Below are positions 49,933-59,427 of a stretch of DNA of 64,000 bases, piece by piece. The notes beneath the pieces were generated by a model. It had not been told where the DNA came from and made no database searches. It was given only the letters and a program-made list of their open reading frames with translations. The DNA lies in assembly GCA_021778845.1 (NCBI GenBank), contig JAJYBU010000019.1, positions 1-64,000 on the forward strand, given 5' to 3'. The first letter of the stretch is position 1. The number at the start of each line of letters is the position of its first letter. The DNA comes from Acidobacteriota bacterium. GTDB taxonomy: Bacteria > Acidobacteriota > Terriglobia > Terriglobales > Acidobacteriaceae. Both the position numbers and the translations under genes were made by a program.

Positions 49933-51471
49933 CTACCCCAGTCGCGCGCGCTCAATCGCTCGCACCACAGCCTTCGCCTTATTCCCACACTCCTGGTGCT
50001 CCTTCATCGGCACGGAGTCCGCAACAATCCCCGCCCCCGCCTGGATATACCCCTTCTCCCCCTCCATAAACAGCGTCCGGATCGCAATACACGAATCCAG
50101 ATTCCCGCTGAAGTCCGCATAGAAAATCGCGCCTCCATACACGCCTCGCCGCGTGGGCTCCAGTTCCTCAATAATCTCCATTGCGCGAATCTTCGGCGCG
50201 CCGCTCAGTGTCCCCGCCGGGAAGCAAGCCCGAAATGCATCAATCGGCGCCAGCCCCTTGCGCAGCTTTCCTTCCAGCGCGCTCACCAGATGCATAATGT
50301 GCGAGTACCTCTCCACAAACATCAGGTCCTTCACCTTCACACTGCCAAACTCGCTCACTCTCCCTACATCATTGCGTCCCAGGTCTACCAGCATCACGTG
50401 CTCAGCGACCTCCTTCGCATCTGAACGCAAATCTGCTTCCAACGCCCGATCCAGCACCTCATCCTTCCCCCTCGGCCGCGACCCCGCAATTGGCCGATAC
50501 TCCACCTTCCCCTCATGCACTCGCACCAGCAACTCCGGCGACGACCCCACGATATGCGCAGGTCTCGCCTTCATCTTCTTCCCGTCCCCCTCCAGCCCAA
50601 ACTTCAGGAAGTACATGTACGGCGAAGGATTCACAATCCTCAACGACCGATAGATCTCAAACGGGTCGACTCCCGGCTCGCAGTCAAACCGCTGCGAAAG
50701 TACGCACTGAAATACATCGCCGGCAGCTATATAGCCCTTCACACGCTCGACCGACTTCAAAAACATCGCTGTCTTCGTTCGTGCCTTCAGCTTCAGCGGC
50801 CCCTTCACCGTCTTCCGCCGCCGCGGCAGCGTAATCGCCGCACTCAGCATCTTCTCCAACCGGTTCAACCGTTTTTCAGCACTCTTATAACCCGCCGCAT
50901 CGGCCTTCGCACTTACTCCCAGCGGACTTCGTGCCCCCACCGTCACCATCAAATGAATCGCCTTCTTCACATGATCGAACGCCAGCACCTCATCAAAGAA
51001 CATCAGGTACGCATCCGGAACGTGCAGCTCATCGGCAGCAATTACCGGCAGCTTCTCAATCACCCGCACCACGTCATAGCTGAAGAATCCCACTGCACCA
51101 GCCGTAAACGGAGGCAGTCCTGCCAGCTTCGCCGGGGTCTCCCCCTCCAGCGCGGCCTTCAACTCCGCAAAGATATCGCCGGCATACGTCCGCCTCCTGC
51201 GTCCTTCCTCGACCGTGATCTTTCCATCCCGTGCGGTCATCTTCTTATAAGGACGAATGCCGATAAACGTATACCGCCCCACCTGCTCACCGCCTTCTAC
51301 CGACTCCAGCAGAAACGCCTCCGGATCCTCCGCCGCAACGCGCAGGAACGCAGAGACCGGCGTCTCCAGGTCGGCAGCTACAGTCCGCGTCACAGGCACC
51401 AGCGAGTGGCCGCGAGCAAGCCGTTGAAACTCTCGAAGGGAAGGCGTCGTTTGCGTGTGAGAGTTGGGCAT
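49933..51471 (-). CDS. trpE: Anthranilate synthase component I
   Basis: The 512-residue enzyme uses chorismate and ammonia to start tryptophan synthesis. The N-terminal domain includes 'SFLLESVEGGEQVGRYTFIG'-type regulatory residues. The catalytic half has 'YIAAGDVFQCVLSQRF', 'NPSPYMYFLKF', 'IVGSSPELLVRV', 'RPIAGSRPRGKDE', 'DLGRNDVGRV', 'HLVSALEGKL', 'CFPAGTLSGAPKIRAMEII' and 'IQAGAGIVADS', a complete set. No trpG or trpD lies adjacent. I start at ATG 51471; upstream GTG starts (51477, 51534) are possible, and none has a good ribosome binding site. Confidence 0.96.
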   Translation of the reverse strand: MPNSHTQTTPSLREFQRLARGHSLVPVTRTVAADLETPVSAFLRVAAEDPEAFLLESVEGGEQVGRYTFIGIRPYKKMTARDGKITVEEGRRRRTYAGDIFAELKAALEGETPAKLAGLPPFTAGAVGFFSYDVVRVIEKLPVIAADELHVPDAYLMFFDEVLAFDHVKKAIHLMVTVGARSPLGVSAKADAAGYKSAEKRLNRLEKMLSAAITLPRRRKTVKGPLKLKARTKTAMFLKSVERVKGYIAAGDVFQCVLSQRFDCEPGVDPFEIYRSLRIVNPSPYMYFLKFGLEGDGKKMKARPAHIVGSSPELLVRVHEGKVEYRPIAGSRPRGKDEVLDRALEADLRSDAKEVAEHVMLVDLGRNDVGRVSEFGSVKVKDLMFVERYSHIMHLVSALEGKLRKGLAPIDAFRACFPAGTLSGAPKIRAMEIIEELEPTRRGVYGGAIFYADFSGNLDSCIAIRTLFMEGEKGYIQAGAGIVADSVPMKEHQECGNKAKAVVRAIERARLG

Positions 51472-51674
51472 CTCCACATCATACCGAGCCAGCCCCCCAA
51501 CCGCGCATTCTCTCGATGAACTCGTAGCTAACACCGCCAGCTTCAGCGCTCAAACCTCCCCACTCCCATCCCGGTTCAAGCCATAATTTCACCCAGATTT
51601 TGTGCACATTTCAAGCCGGTTGCGCAAGTCGTAATCCCTTGTTCTCAATGTGCCGATAAAGTCACCCGCACAGC

Positions 51675-51704
51675 TTGCCGGTAGCTTGAAGACAAGCCTA
51701 TACT
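51675..51704 (+). promoter_or_regulatory. Sigma-70 promoter for glutamate dehydrogenase
   Basis: TTGCCG (51675-51680) and TATACT (51699-51704) are separated by 18 bases. The -10 matches the consensus at five of six positions. Confidence 0.7.
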
Positions 51705-51712
51705 CGCCACGT

Positions 51713-51736
51713 TTGGTCACAGACCGGTCTGACCAA
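51713..51736. promoter_or_regulatory. Operator-like palindrome at the gdhA transcription start
   Basis: The sequence ttggtcacagacc followed by ggtctgaccaa is an inverted repeat (TTGGTC-N2-AGACC|GGTCT-GACCAA, one side shorter by two bases). It begins nine bases after the -10, so it would overlap the start site. Confidence 0.55.
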
Positions 51737-51905
51737 GGTTGTAATTAACTGACTCCACGGCGCCCATATCCAGCGTCTAACGAGTGCTGGGCCTGTGCGA
51801 GGAGACACGACGATGGCCGGAGAACGATTAATACCTACGGATGCCGCACTAACAGGCCATCCCACGCTGGGCAGAAACACGCTCACAACAGAAAAGGAAG
51901 TAATC

Positions 51906-53189
51906 ATGCAGACTCCCACCCCCACTGCTCCGATGCCCATGGAGCAGGAGACCAATCCCTGGCTTGCCCAGGAAGCGCGTTTTGCAGAAGCAGCCAAACG
52001 CCTCAACCTCGATGCAGGAACCTGGAAGGTGCTGCGCTACCCTTCCCGCGAAATCATCGTGCACATCCCAGTCGCCATGGACGACGGCACCATTGAGGTC
52101 TTCACCGGCTACCGCGTCCAGCACTCCATCTCCCGCGGCCCCTGCAAGGGCGGCATTCGTTACGGCCCCGACGTCTCCCTCGATGAAGTACGCGCTCTGG
52201 CCTCCTGGATGACCTGGAAGTGCGCAGTCGTCAACATCCCTTTCGGTGGCGCCAAGGGCGGCGTTATCTGCGACCCCAAAAAAATGAGCCAGGGCGAACT
52301 CGAGCGTATGACCCGCCGCTACACCGCCGCGCTCATCGAATTCATCGGCCCGGAAAAGGATGTTCCCGCGCCCGACATGGGCACCAACGAGCAGACCATG
52401 GCCTGGGTTATGGACACCTACTCCATGCACCTCGGCCAGACCATGACCTCGGTTGTCACCGGCAAGCCCGTCTCTCTCGGCGGCTCCCGCGGGCGTCGCG
52501 AGGCCACCGGGCGCGGCATCTCCGTCGTCACCGACCAGGCCCTCAAGCACCTCAACATGATCCCTTCTGAGACCTCGGTCATCGTCCAGGGCTTCGGCAA
52601 CGTCGGCTCCAACGCCGCCAAACTCCTCTGGGACAAGGGCTACAAGATCATTGGCATCGGCGAGTTCGACGGTGCGCTCTATAACCCCGCAGGCATCGAC
52701 GTCTCTGAACTCCTCGAGCACAAGGCCCACACCGGCACCATCCACGGCTTTGCCGGCGCACAGCCCTTCGACAAGGACGACATCCTCATCCAGAAGTGCG
52801 ACGTCCTCATCCCTGCCGCAACTGAAAACGTCATCACCAGCCGCAACGCCACGCAGCTTCAATGCCGCATTCTCTGCGAAGGCGCCAACGGCCCCACCAC
52901 CCCCGTCGCCGACGACATCCTTGCCGAAAAAGGTGTCTTCGTCATCCCCGACATCCTCGCCAACGCCGGTGGCGTCACCACCAGCTACTTCGAGTGGGTT
53001 CAGGACCGCATGGGTTACTTCTGGACCGAGGACGAAGTCAACCAACGCCTCGATCGGATCATGATCGACAGCTTCAACGACGTCCTCCACTTCTCCATCG
53101 CCCACGGCGTCAACAACCGCATCGCGGCCTACATGCTGGCCATCGACCGCGTAGCTCACACCACACAGCAGCGCGGCATCTACGCCTAA
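51906..53189 (+). CDS. gdhA: Glutamate dehydrogenase
   Basis: The 427-residue protein interconverts glutamate and 2-oxoglutarate plus ammonia. It has '[43 protein letters not shown]' features (catalytic Lys in PFGGAKGG), '[20 protein letters not shown]', the NAD(P) motif '[14 protein letters not shown]' and '[10 protein letters not shown]'. The length fits the hexameric class. I chose ATG 51906 (AGGA, seven bases upstream). ATG 51813 in the same frame has an even better AGGAG, but the 31 codons between use codons such as TTA, ATA and CTA that are rare elsewhere here. No partner gene follows. Confidence 0.96.
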   Translation: MQTPTPTAPMPMEQETNPWLAQEARFAEAAKRLNLDAGTWKVLRYPSREIIVHIPVAMDDGTIEVFTGYRVQHSISRGPCKGGIRYGPDVSLDEVRALASWMTWKCAVVNIPFGGAKGGVICDPKKMSQGELERMTRRYTAALIEFIGPEKDVPAPDMGTNEQTMAWVMDTYSMHLGQTMTSVVTGKPVSLGGSRGRREATGRGISVVTDQALKHLNMIPSETSVIVQGFGNVGSNAAKLLWDKGYKIIGIGEFDGALYNPAGIDVSELLEHKAHTGTIHGFAGAQPFDKDDILIQKCDVLIPAATENVITSRNATQLQCRILCEGANGPTTPVADDILAEKGVFVIPDILANAGGVTTSYFEWVQDRMGYFWTEDEVNQRLDRIMIDSFNDVLHFSIAHGVNNRIAAYMLAIDRVAHTTQQRGIYA

Positions 53190-53201
53190 ATACAGAAAGT
53201 A

Positions 53202-53235
53202 GCGGTAGGCCCCGGCGATCGCCGGGGCCTACCGC
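53202..53235. terminator. 34-bp perfect palindrome after gdhA
   Basis: The palindrome gcggtaggccccggcga/tcgccggggcctaccgc has 17-base arms and no loop, 12 bases after the stop codon. It is followed by atcgcac, with no U-run, so it is either a factor-assisted terminator or an mRNA 3' stabiliser. Confidence 0.7.
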
Positions 53236-53332
53236 ATCGCACAATCCCTCAAGAATCAAGTCGCAAATCAAGTCGCGGTAGCGTTTAGCACGCCGCTCTA
53301 TTCCCTGCCTCCTATTCCCTGCTTCCCGTTCT

Positions 53333-54046
53333 ATGGGAGAATGGCAGTATTCGCGCCATCGTTTCGACGCGTCGACAAACCGTCCCGTGAATCTTCCCAA
53401 CTCCATTACGCTGACCCGCATCGCAAGCGTTCCGCTGCTGATCTGGGCGCTGTCGCCGGGTTTCCCGCTGCAAGGCATTCGCGGTGAGCAGGAGATCATC
53501 GCCTCCTCCATCTTCATCCTTGCTTCCATCACCGACGGCCTCGACGGCTATCTCGCCCGCCACCGCGGCCAGATCACCACCCTCGGCATGCTCCTCGACC
53601 CGCTCGCCGACAAGCTCATGGTTACCACCGCCTTCATCCTTCTGGTCGCCTACAACCCCCGCGTCATGCACCCCTGGATCGCTGTGCTCGTCATTGGCCG
53701 CGAGTTCCTCGTTAGCGGTCTCCGCTCCATCGCCTCCAGCGAAGGCTTCACCATTCAGGCCAGCGACCTCGGCAAACTCAAGACTGTCGTCCAGATCGTC
53801 TCCGTCGTCGCAGCCATTCTCAACCATCGATGGGATACCTGGCACATTGGCTGGTTCCCCATCAGCGTGCATCTGATAGCGGTCACAGCGATCTACTGGA
53901 TGACCATCATCTCGATCATCTCCGCCGCCGACTACTTCATCGGGTTCTGGAACAAGATCGACCACGTCTCCACCGGCAAGCGCCGCCGCAGCTCCGTTCT
54001 CTCCCGCAAAAAGTCCGCCCCCATACAAGCAGGAATCAGGGATTAG
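53333..54046 (+). CDS. pgsA: CDP-diacylglycerol--glycerol-3-phosphate 3-phosphatidyltransferase
   Basis: The 237-residue membrane enzyme makes phosphatidylglycerol phosphate. The CDP-alcohol transferase motif is complete: 'DGLDGYLARHRGQITTLGMLLDPLAD' fits D(x)2DG(x)2AR(x)8-9G(x)3D(x)3D, at about residues 67-93. Membrane helices follow, and a Lys/Arg-rich tail ends the protein. Homologues begin 'MNLPN.ITL.RI', which here starts at a GTG (53387); the ATG at 53333 would add 18 residues. Neither start has a good ribosome binding site. Confidence 0.93.
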   Translation: MGEWQYSRHRFDASTNRPVNLPNSITLTRIASVPLLIWALSPGFPLQGIRGEQEIIASSIFILASITDGLDGYLARHRGQITTLGMLLDPLADKLMVTTAFILLVAYNPRVMHPWIAVLVIGREFLVSGLRSIASSEGFTIQASDLGKLKTVVQIVSVVAAILNHRWDTWHIGWFPISVHLIAVTAIYWMTIISIISAADYFIGFWNKIDHVSTGKRRRSSVLSRKKSAPIQAGIRD

Positions 54047-54074
54047 GAATCAGAACAAGCCCACCACCAAGTAA

Positions 54075-54102
54075 AAAGGCCCCGGTCATTGCCGGAGCCT
54101 TT
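54075..54102. terminator. Intrinsic terminator between pgsA and the GvpF/L gene
   Basis: The stem aaaggcccccgg-like arm aaaggccccgg pairs with ccggagccttt around the loop tcattg (one mismatch), followed by cctat. It serves convergent genes. Confidence 0.65.
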
Positions 54103-54122
54103 CCTATCTCTGATCGCTGCCT

Positions 54123-54872
54123 TTACGCATGGCCGCGCTGCTCCCGCTGCACAAAGTGATACGGTGGCCACGGTCCCGAGAGTTGCATTGCGCAGTTCTT
54201 TAGCTCCAGCGTCGCCGTGCTGTACTTGTTTTGGTAGCGTTCCACAGTTTTCTTCTCGACCAGGTGAGCGATATCCAGCAGCATCTTCCCGGACTCCATC
54301 CGCTTGCAGGTTACCTCCTCCGCCACTGGCAGGAACATCCGGTGCATCTGCAACGAAAGTGCCCGTGCCCTTGACTGCCGCTCCCGCTGCCGCATCGCCG
54401 ATTCTCTCAAGTGCGACAGATACTCCTGTCCCGCCGCCTGGAACGTATGCCCAACGCCCTTGGTCTCCGGGCAGATGTCGTCCACCACGACCTTCAGGTG
54501 CATCTCCGCCATGCCCCGCAACCGCTCGACATTGGCCATAAAGTGTCGCTGATTCGAGCGCACCGACCGCCGCAGCGCCTCATCGTCGTTGAAGGTGGTG
54601 CCAAACCGGAACGGCAGCACGGTCGACTTCGCAAAGCAGCCGGAGATTACCCGAGCATGATCCCGGGCCGCCGCCTGGCTCTCGGCCGTATTCAATCTGG
54701 CTGCATCTTCAGGAAGGTGTTCTGAAACCACAACCGCCAGATCGGCAGCGGGAAAGAGAAAGGTCTGATTGCCAAAAAGTCCGCTGATTCCCGTAAGCGG
54801 CATCGGCCTTCTGTGACGTCCAAGTTCAGAAAATGCATTTCGTTCGGTGATGCAGTATGCGTACCAAGCCAT
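54123..54872 (-). CDS. GvpF/GvpL-family protein (orphan)
   Basis: The 249-residue protein matches gas-vesicle protein GvpF/L: 'WYAYCITERN' at the N terminus, 'LFPAADLAVVVSEHLPEDA', 'DHARVISGCFAKSTVLPFRFGTTFND' (the core 'STVLPFRFGT' is the family mark) and 'MHLKVVVDDI' with a coiled-coil half 'HLRESAMRQRERQSRARAL'. In gas-vesicle producers the protein binds the shell protein GvpA. No other gvp gene is in this window, so its role here is not clear. It reads towards pgsA. Confidence 0.85.
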   Translation of the reverse strand: MAWYAYCITERNAFSELGRHRRPMPLTGISGLFGNQTFLFPAADLAVVVSEHLPEDAARLNTAESQAAARDHARVISGCFAKSTVLPFRFGTTFNDDEALRRSVRSNQRHFMANVERLRGMAEMHLKVVVDDICPETKGVGHTFQAAGQEYLSHLRESAMRQRERQSRARALSLQMHRMFLPVAEEVTCKRMESGKMLLDIAHLVEKKTVERYQNKYSTATLELKNCAMQLSGPWPPYHFVQREQRGHA

Positions 54873-55231
54873 GACGTTTTGACACTCCTGAAGTCCTGAT
54901 GCACCGCTGGTGGGCTACCATCTGTTCCGTGCCCATCATGCGGTCTTCCTGCCTGCCGTTGATCCGGATTCAGCAGAAAATATCGCCCTGCGACCAAGCC
55001 AGCTTGTATGCTGCAAAATCAAGGCAGCTTGACTGATCCGACCAGATACTATGCCCATGCAAATACGATTGGCAATAGCTACACCCAAGAAGAGTCAGCA
55101 ATAATCGCACCGTCCGAATCGGCCCGCCCAAATCCCCTCCAGCCTGCCCCGCCCTCGCTTCCTGCTAAACTGAAACGATGCGCGGGCGGTGGACCCGGCA
55201 ATCTTTTGTAGCCCTGAAGGACGGATCGTTC
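54873..55231. other. Intergenic region before the TPR membrane protein
   Basis: About 360 bases. An open frame from ATG 55178 is in phase with the next gene but lacks a ribosome binding site. TAAACT at 55166 may be a -10 box, which would place transcription start near 55178 and argue for the later GTG start. Confidence 0.4.
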
Positions 55232-55993
55232 GTGGACAACGCAACCAAGCGTCAATTGAAGAAGCAGGACCAGTTTGTAGCCCTCACCGGTGCCGGCGTG
55301 CATTGGGCCGAGGAGCACCGCCAGAAGGCGATCCTCTACGGCATCATCGCCGTGGTCGCCATCGTCGCCATCGTCGGCAGCTATAGCCTCTACCAAAGCC
55401 GCTCTGCCGCCGCTGCCACCGAGTTCGGTACCGCCATGCAGACCTATCAGACGCCCCTGGCCAATGCCGCCCAGCCCGTACCCCCGGGCATCAAGACCTT
55501 TCCCAACGCCAAGGCCCGCGCCGCCGCCGCCAACGCCCAGTTCCAGCAGGTTGCCGACCACTACAGCCTCACCCAGTCCGGCCGGCTCGCCGAGTACTTC
55601 GTCGGCCTCACCTACGAGGACCAGGGCCAGACCGGCCCCGCCCAGCAGGCCCTTGAGAAGGTCGCCTCCAGCTGGGACAACGGCCTGTCATCCCTCGGCA
55701 AGGACGCCCTCGCCGACCTCTACCAGCAGATCGGCCAGAATGCCAAGGCCATCGACATCTACAACGAGCTCAGCAAGGGAAAGTCCACCACCGTCCCGCC
55801 CAACCTCGCCAAGTTGCAACTGGCTGAACTCTATCAATCTCAGGGCAACACCGACCAGGCCCGCCAGATCCTGGCCCTCCTGAAAGATAAGGACAAGGAC
55901 GCCAACGGTAAGCCCGGTGCCGCCGCCGAAATCGCCACCCAGAAGCTGAACCCAGCCCCGGCAGCGGGTCCCGCACCCGGCGCTGCGCAGTAG
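55232..55993 (+). CDS. YfgM-like TPR membrane protein
   Basis: The 253-residue protein has one membrane helix ('AILYGIIAVVAIVAIVGSYSLY') after an N-terminal segment 'MDNATKRQLKKQDQFVALTG', then TPR-like helices ('FQQVADHYSLTQSGRLAEYFVGLTYEDQG', 'SLGKDALADLYQQIGQNAKAIDIYNELSKG', 'LQLAELYQSQGNTDQARQILALL'), finishing in an Ala/Pro tail. It resembles YfgM/BamD-type scaffold proteins in the inner membrane; function uncertain. I start at GTG 55232 with AAGGA ten bases upstream; the ATG at 55178 adds 18 residues. Confidence 0.75.
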   Translation: MDNATKRQLKKQDQFVALTGAGVHWAEEHRQKAILYGIIAVVAIVAIVGSYSLYQSRSAAAATEFGTAMQTYQTPLANAAQPVPPGIKTFPNAKARAAAANAQFQQVADHYSLTQSGRLAEYFVGLTYEDQGQTGPAQQALEKVASSWDNGLSSLGKDALADLYQQIGQNAKAIDIYNELSKGKSTTVPPNLAKLQLAELYQSQGNTDQARQILALLKDKDKDANGKPGAAAEIATQKLNPAPAAGPAPGAAQ

Positions 55994-56014
55994 CGATCCT
56001 GTCACGATAACCAA

Positions 56015-56061
56015 GCGGACAGCCAAGCAGTGGATCTCACTTCCGCTGCTTGGCTGTCCGC
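56015..56061 (+). terminator. Long-stem hairpin after the TPR gene
   Basis: Perfect 16-bp arms gcggacagccaagcag and ctgcttggctgtccgc with a 15-base loop. It is followed by aaatctttgc, with only a weak T-run. The remaining bases to 56286 hold no other feature I can support. Confidence 0.65.
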
Positions 56062-56286
56062 AAATCTTTGCCCTTCAACGTGAATATCGTCTCCCGGATC
56101 CGTTCGAGCAGGCCGGGGCAGGAGCAAGCCTCCACTCGTCGGCCTCTTCCTTCCGATGATTCTGCACGAGCCTGAGCTTGACGCGAGCACATAGCAGCGC
56201 TCCAGAGCGCCCGCTGAAACTATCTGAGCCACAACCTATTCTGTGATGGCTATGATGTTAGAACGCATAGGGTGGAGACCAACACC

Positions 56287-59200
56287 ATGTCCAACGTCAC
56301 TTGCTTTTTCCTGGCCGTCGCAATGTCTGCGCAGGCGGCTCCGGTGCATCTCCGCACCAACGCTCTCGAAAACCCGCTCGGGATCGACACATCACACCCC
56401 ACCTTCTCGTGGCGGAGCGATGCGAAGACTCCGAACTGGATGCAATCCTCCTACGAAATCCTTGTCGCGACCGACCTCGCGCACCTGCAACCCGGCAACG
56501 GCGCCGCGTGGGACTCAGGACGAGTGAAGTCCTCAGAATCTGTGGACATCCCCTACGCCGGAACCTCACTCCAAGCCCAGCAACACTATCTATGGAAGGT
56601 CATCGTCTGGGACAATAACGGCCAGCGCTCCGTCTCAACTGCCGCGTCGTTTGAAACGGGCCTGATGAGCCCCAACGATTGGAAGGCCGACTGGATCACG
56701 CACAACGATGCGTCAGACGAACAAGAACTGAAGGCTATCCGCTGGATCTGGCTCCCGAACGCAGACCCGATGCACGTAGCCTCTGCAACCCCTGCGCAGT
56801 TTCGCTACAGCTTTCATCTCGACGCGAAGCCTCAAGCCGCTAGCCTTCACGTCCTAGTACGCGGAGAATTTACCGCGCGCGTCAACGGCACGATCACGGG
56901 TCATCACAACGAATGGGGCGCTTTCGACCGCGAAGAGATCACCTCCCTGCTCCACCCTGGCGACAACGAAATTGACCTGGACGTCACCTCGCATCGCACT
57001 GATTCGCAGTCCGTCACCGCGCCGTCGGCAGTTGCCGCATCCATTCACCTGAAACTCCCTGATGGAGACGAAAAGCGCCTCGTCAGCAACAGCGATTGGC
57101 AGGCCCGCCCCAAGCCTGGCAGCCCATGGCAGCCCTCCGAGATCGTCGGGCCCCTCTCTGCACACTTCGCCATTGGCGCCGATCGTCAACAACCAGTCGC
57201 CGGCCCCGATCGCGTCTCAACCGACGCATCGCTTCTGCGCAAGGACTTCAGTCTTGCCTCCGGCATCCGCTCAGCGCGTCTCAGCATCACAGCCCTCGGA
57301 GCCTATGAAGCCTTCATCGACGGCCAGCGCGTTGCGCCCAACTCGCTTCTTTCGCCAGGCTGGACCGACTTCCACAAGCGCGTGCTCTACCAGACCTATG
57401 ACGTCACCTCGCTCCTGCAGCGAGGATCCAACACCATAGGCGTTCTGCTGGGCGGCGGCTGGTACAGTTCCCCGATGACTTGGGTTGGCATTCGCAATAC
57501 CCCCGGCCCAAACCTCTTGCTCGCTCGACTCGATGTCACGCTCGCGAATGGCACCCACCAGACCATCATCACCGACCCAACCTGGCTGACCGCATCCGCA
57601 CCCATCACCTTCTCGGAAATCTACGGTGGCGAGTCCTACGATGCGCGTCTTGCCCAACCCGGCTGGAGCGCTCCCCACTTCGATGCTTCGCACTGGACGC
57701 ATGCCTCTATCGCGGCTCCGCCAGACAGCAGCATGGCTCTCACCGCCCAACCCGATCTCTCCATCCACACCACCATCACGCTCCATCCCATCCACCTCGA
57801 CCCGGCCAACGCCACGCATCCCGCTGTCTACGACATGGGCCAGAACATGGTCGGCAATGTCCGCCTCCACGTGCGCGGCCCGCGCGGCATGGTCGTACGC
57901 CTCCGCTACGCAGAGCGCCTCAACCCCGACGGCAGCATCTACACCACCAACCTCCGCAACGCCGACGCAACCGACACCTACGCTCTCTCCGGCAACGGCG
58001 ACGAAACCTGGACCCCCGCCTTCACCTTCCACGGCTTTCGTTACGTCGAACTAACATACCTCGGCGGCCAACCCTCATCGCCGCCAACCCTCTCGACCCT
58101 CGAAGGCCTCGTCTACAACAGTCTTCAGGAACCGCCCACCGTTCGCCTCACCAGCTCCAGCGAAACCCTCAACAAGATGAACCAGTTGGGTGCCTGGGGG
58201 CAGCGCGGCAACTTCGTCTCCATCCCCACCGACTGCCCGCAGCGCGACGAGCGCCTCGGCTGGATGGGCGACGCCGGGGTCTTCTGGCGCACCGGCTCCT
58301 ACAACTTCAACATCGACGCCTTCACCCACAAGTTCATGCTCGACATCACCGACGCCCAGACCCCGGCCGGCGCCTTCACCGACGTCTCTCCCAACATCCT
58401 CGGCCCCAATCCCGGAGCCCCCGGCTGGGGCGACGCCGGCATCTTCATCCCCTACGCGGCATGGCTCCAGTACGGCGATGTCAGCGTCGTCGAGCACTCC
58501 TGGCCGGCCATGCAGCGTTGGATGGATTTCATCGCCGGCAACAATCCCGACTACATCCGCCGCAACGCCCTCGGCAACAACTACGCCGACTGGCTAGCAC
58601 CCGATCCAGGCACTCCGAAGACCCTCATCGACACCGCCTACTGGGCGCTCGTCGCCCGTGAGATGGCCGAGATGGCCACGGCCCTCCATCGCCCCGCTGA
58701 CGCAGAAAAATATCAGCAACAGTACGAAGCCATCGCCACGGCCTATCGTGCTGCCTTCGTGAAGGACGACGGCACAGTCGCAGGCGATACGCAGACAGCC
58801 TACCTCGCAACGCTCTTCACCGGCATCGCACCACCATCACTTCGAGCCAGCATGGTCGATCACCTTGCGCAAAACATCCACGCTCACGGCGATCACCTCA
58901 CCACCGGCTTCCTCGGCACTCCGTTTCTGCTCTTCGTACTCGACGAAAATCAGAACACCTCACTCGCTTTTAAACTCCTCCTCTCCGACACCTACCCCTC
59001 CTGGGGCTACATGGTCAGCAAGGGAGCCACCACCTGGTGGGAGCGCTGGAACGGCGACACGGGTGACCCCAGCATGAACTCCTACAACCACTACGCCTTC
59101 GGCTCGGTCATGGCCTGGGTCTACCGCCGCGCCGCCGGCATCGACACCGATCCCACCGGCCCCGGCTTCCACCACCTCACCATCCACCCGCACTTCGACC

Positions 59201-59382
59201 CCGCACTCCCAGCGCTGCACGTTGAGTACGACTCAGCCTACGGCACCATCATCTCCGACTGGGAGCAAAGCCAGCACCACTTCACCATCACCATCCCACC
59301 CAATACCACCGCTACCGTCATCCTCCCCAATAACAAAACCGAGACCATCGGCAGCGGCACGCATACCTACATTGTCCAGTAA
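56287..59382 (+). CDS. Alpha-L-rhamnosidase (GH78)
   Basis: The 1031-residue protein removes terminal alpha-L-rhamnose from plant or bacterial glycans. A short signal peptide ('VTCFFLAVAMSAQAAP') is followed by the N-terminal 'LRTNALENPLGIDTSHPTFSWR' fibronectin-like domain, an accessory beta domain, and a long (alpha/alpha)6 catalytic domain with 'DCPQRDERLGWMGDAGVFWRTG', 'WGDAGIFIPYAAWLQYGD', 'TTGFLGTPFLLFVL', 'WGYMVSKGATTWWERWNGD' and 'SYNHYAFGSVMAWVYRRAAGID'. A C-terminal beta domain closes it. The start ATG at 56287 has GGAG nine bases upstream; GTG at 56272 is in frame. A secreted glycoside hydrolase fits a soil heterotroph. Confidence 0.95.
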   Translation: MSNVTCFFLAVAMSAQAAPVHLRTNALENPLGIDTSHPTFSWRSDAKTPNWMQSSYEILVATDLAHLQPGNGAAWDSGRVKSSESVDIPYAGTSLQAQQHYLWKVIVWDNNGQRSVSTAASFETGLMSPNDWKADWITHNDASDEQELKAIRWIWLPNADPMHVASATPAQFRYSFHLDAKPQAASLHVLVRGEFTARVNGTITGHHNEWGAFDREEITSLLHPGDNEIDLDVTSHRTDSQSVTAPSAVAASIHLKLPDGDEKRLVSNSDWQARPKPGSPWQPSEIVGPLSAHFAIGADRQQPVAGPDRVSTDASLLRKDFSLASGIRSARLSITALGAYEAFIDGQRVAPNSLLSPGWTDFHKRVLYQTYDVTSLLQRGSNTIGVLLGGGWYSSPMTWVGIRNTPGPNLLLARLDVTLANGTHQTIITDPTWLTASAPITFSEIYGGESYDARLAQPGWSAPHFDASHWTHASIAAPPDSSMALTAQPDLSIHTTITLHPIHLDPANATHPAVYDMGQNMVGNVRLHVRGPRGMVVRLRYAERLNPDGSIYTTNLRNADATDTYALSGNGDETWTPAFTFHGFRYVELTYLGGQPSSPPTLSTLEGLVYNSLQEPPTVRLTSSSETLNKMNQLGAWGQRGNFVSIPTDCPQRDERLGWMGDAGVFWRTGSYNFNIDAFTHKFMLDITDAQTPAGAFTDVSPNILGPNPGAPGWGDAGIFIPYAAWLQYGDVSVVEHSWPAMQRWMDFIAGNNPDYIRRNALGNNYADWLAPDPGTPKTLIDTAYWALVAREMAEMATALHRPADAEKYQQQYEAIATAYRAAFVKDDGTVAGDTQTAYLATLFTGIAPPSLRASMVDHLAQNIHAHGDHLTTGFLGTPFLLFVLDENQNTSLAFKLLLSDTYPSWGYMVSKGATTWWERWNGDTGDPSMNSYNHYAFGSVMAWVYRRAAGIDTDPTGPGFHHLTIHPHFDPALPALHVEYDSAYGTIISDWEQSQHHFTITIPPNTTATVILPNNKTETIGSGTHTYIVQ

Positions 59383-59396
59383 CCACTAAGCAGCTC

Positions 59397-59420
59397 GGCG
59401 CAGCGCATCAAGGCTGCGCC
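59397..59420. terminator. Bidirectional terminator hairpin
   Basis: The 8-bp stem ggcgcagc/gctgcgcc encloses gcatcaag and is followed by gccattctt. It lies between converging genes. Confidence 0.7.
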
Positions 59421-59427
59421 GCCATTC

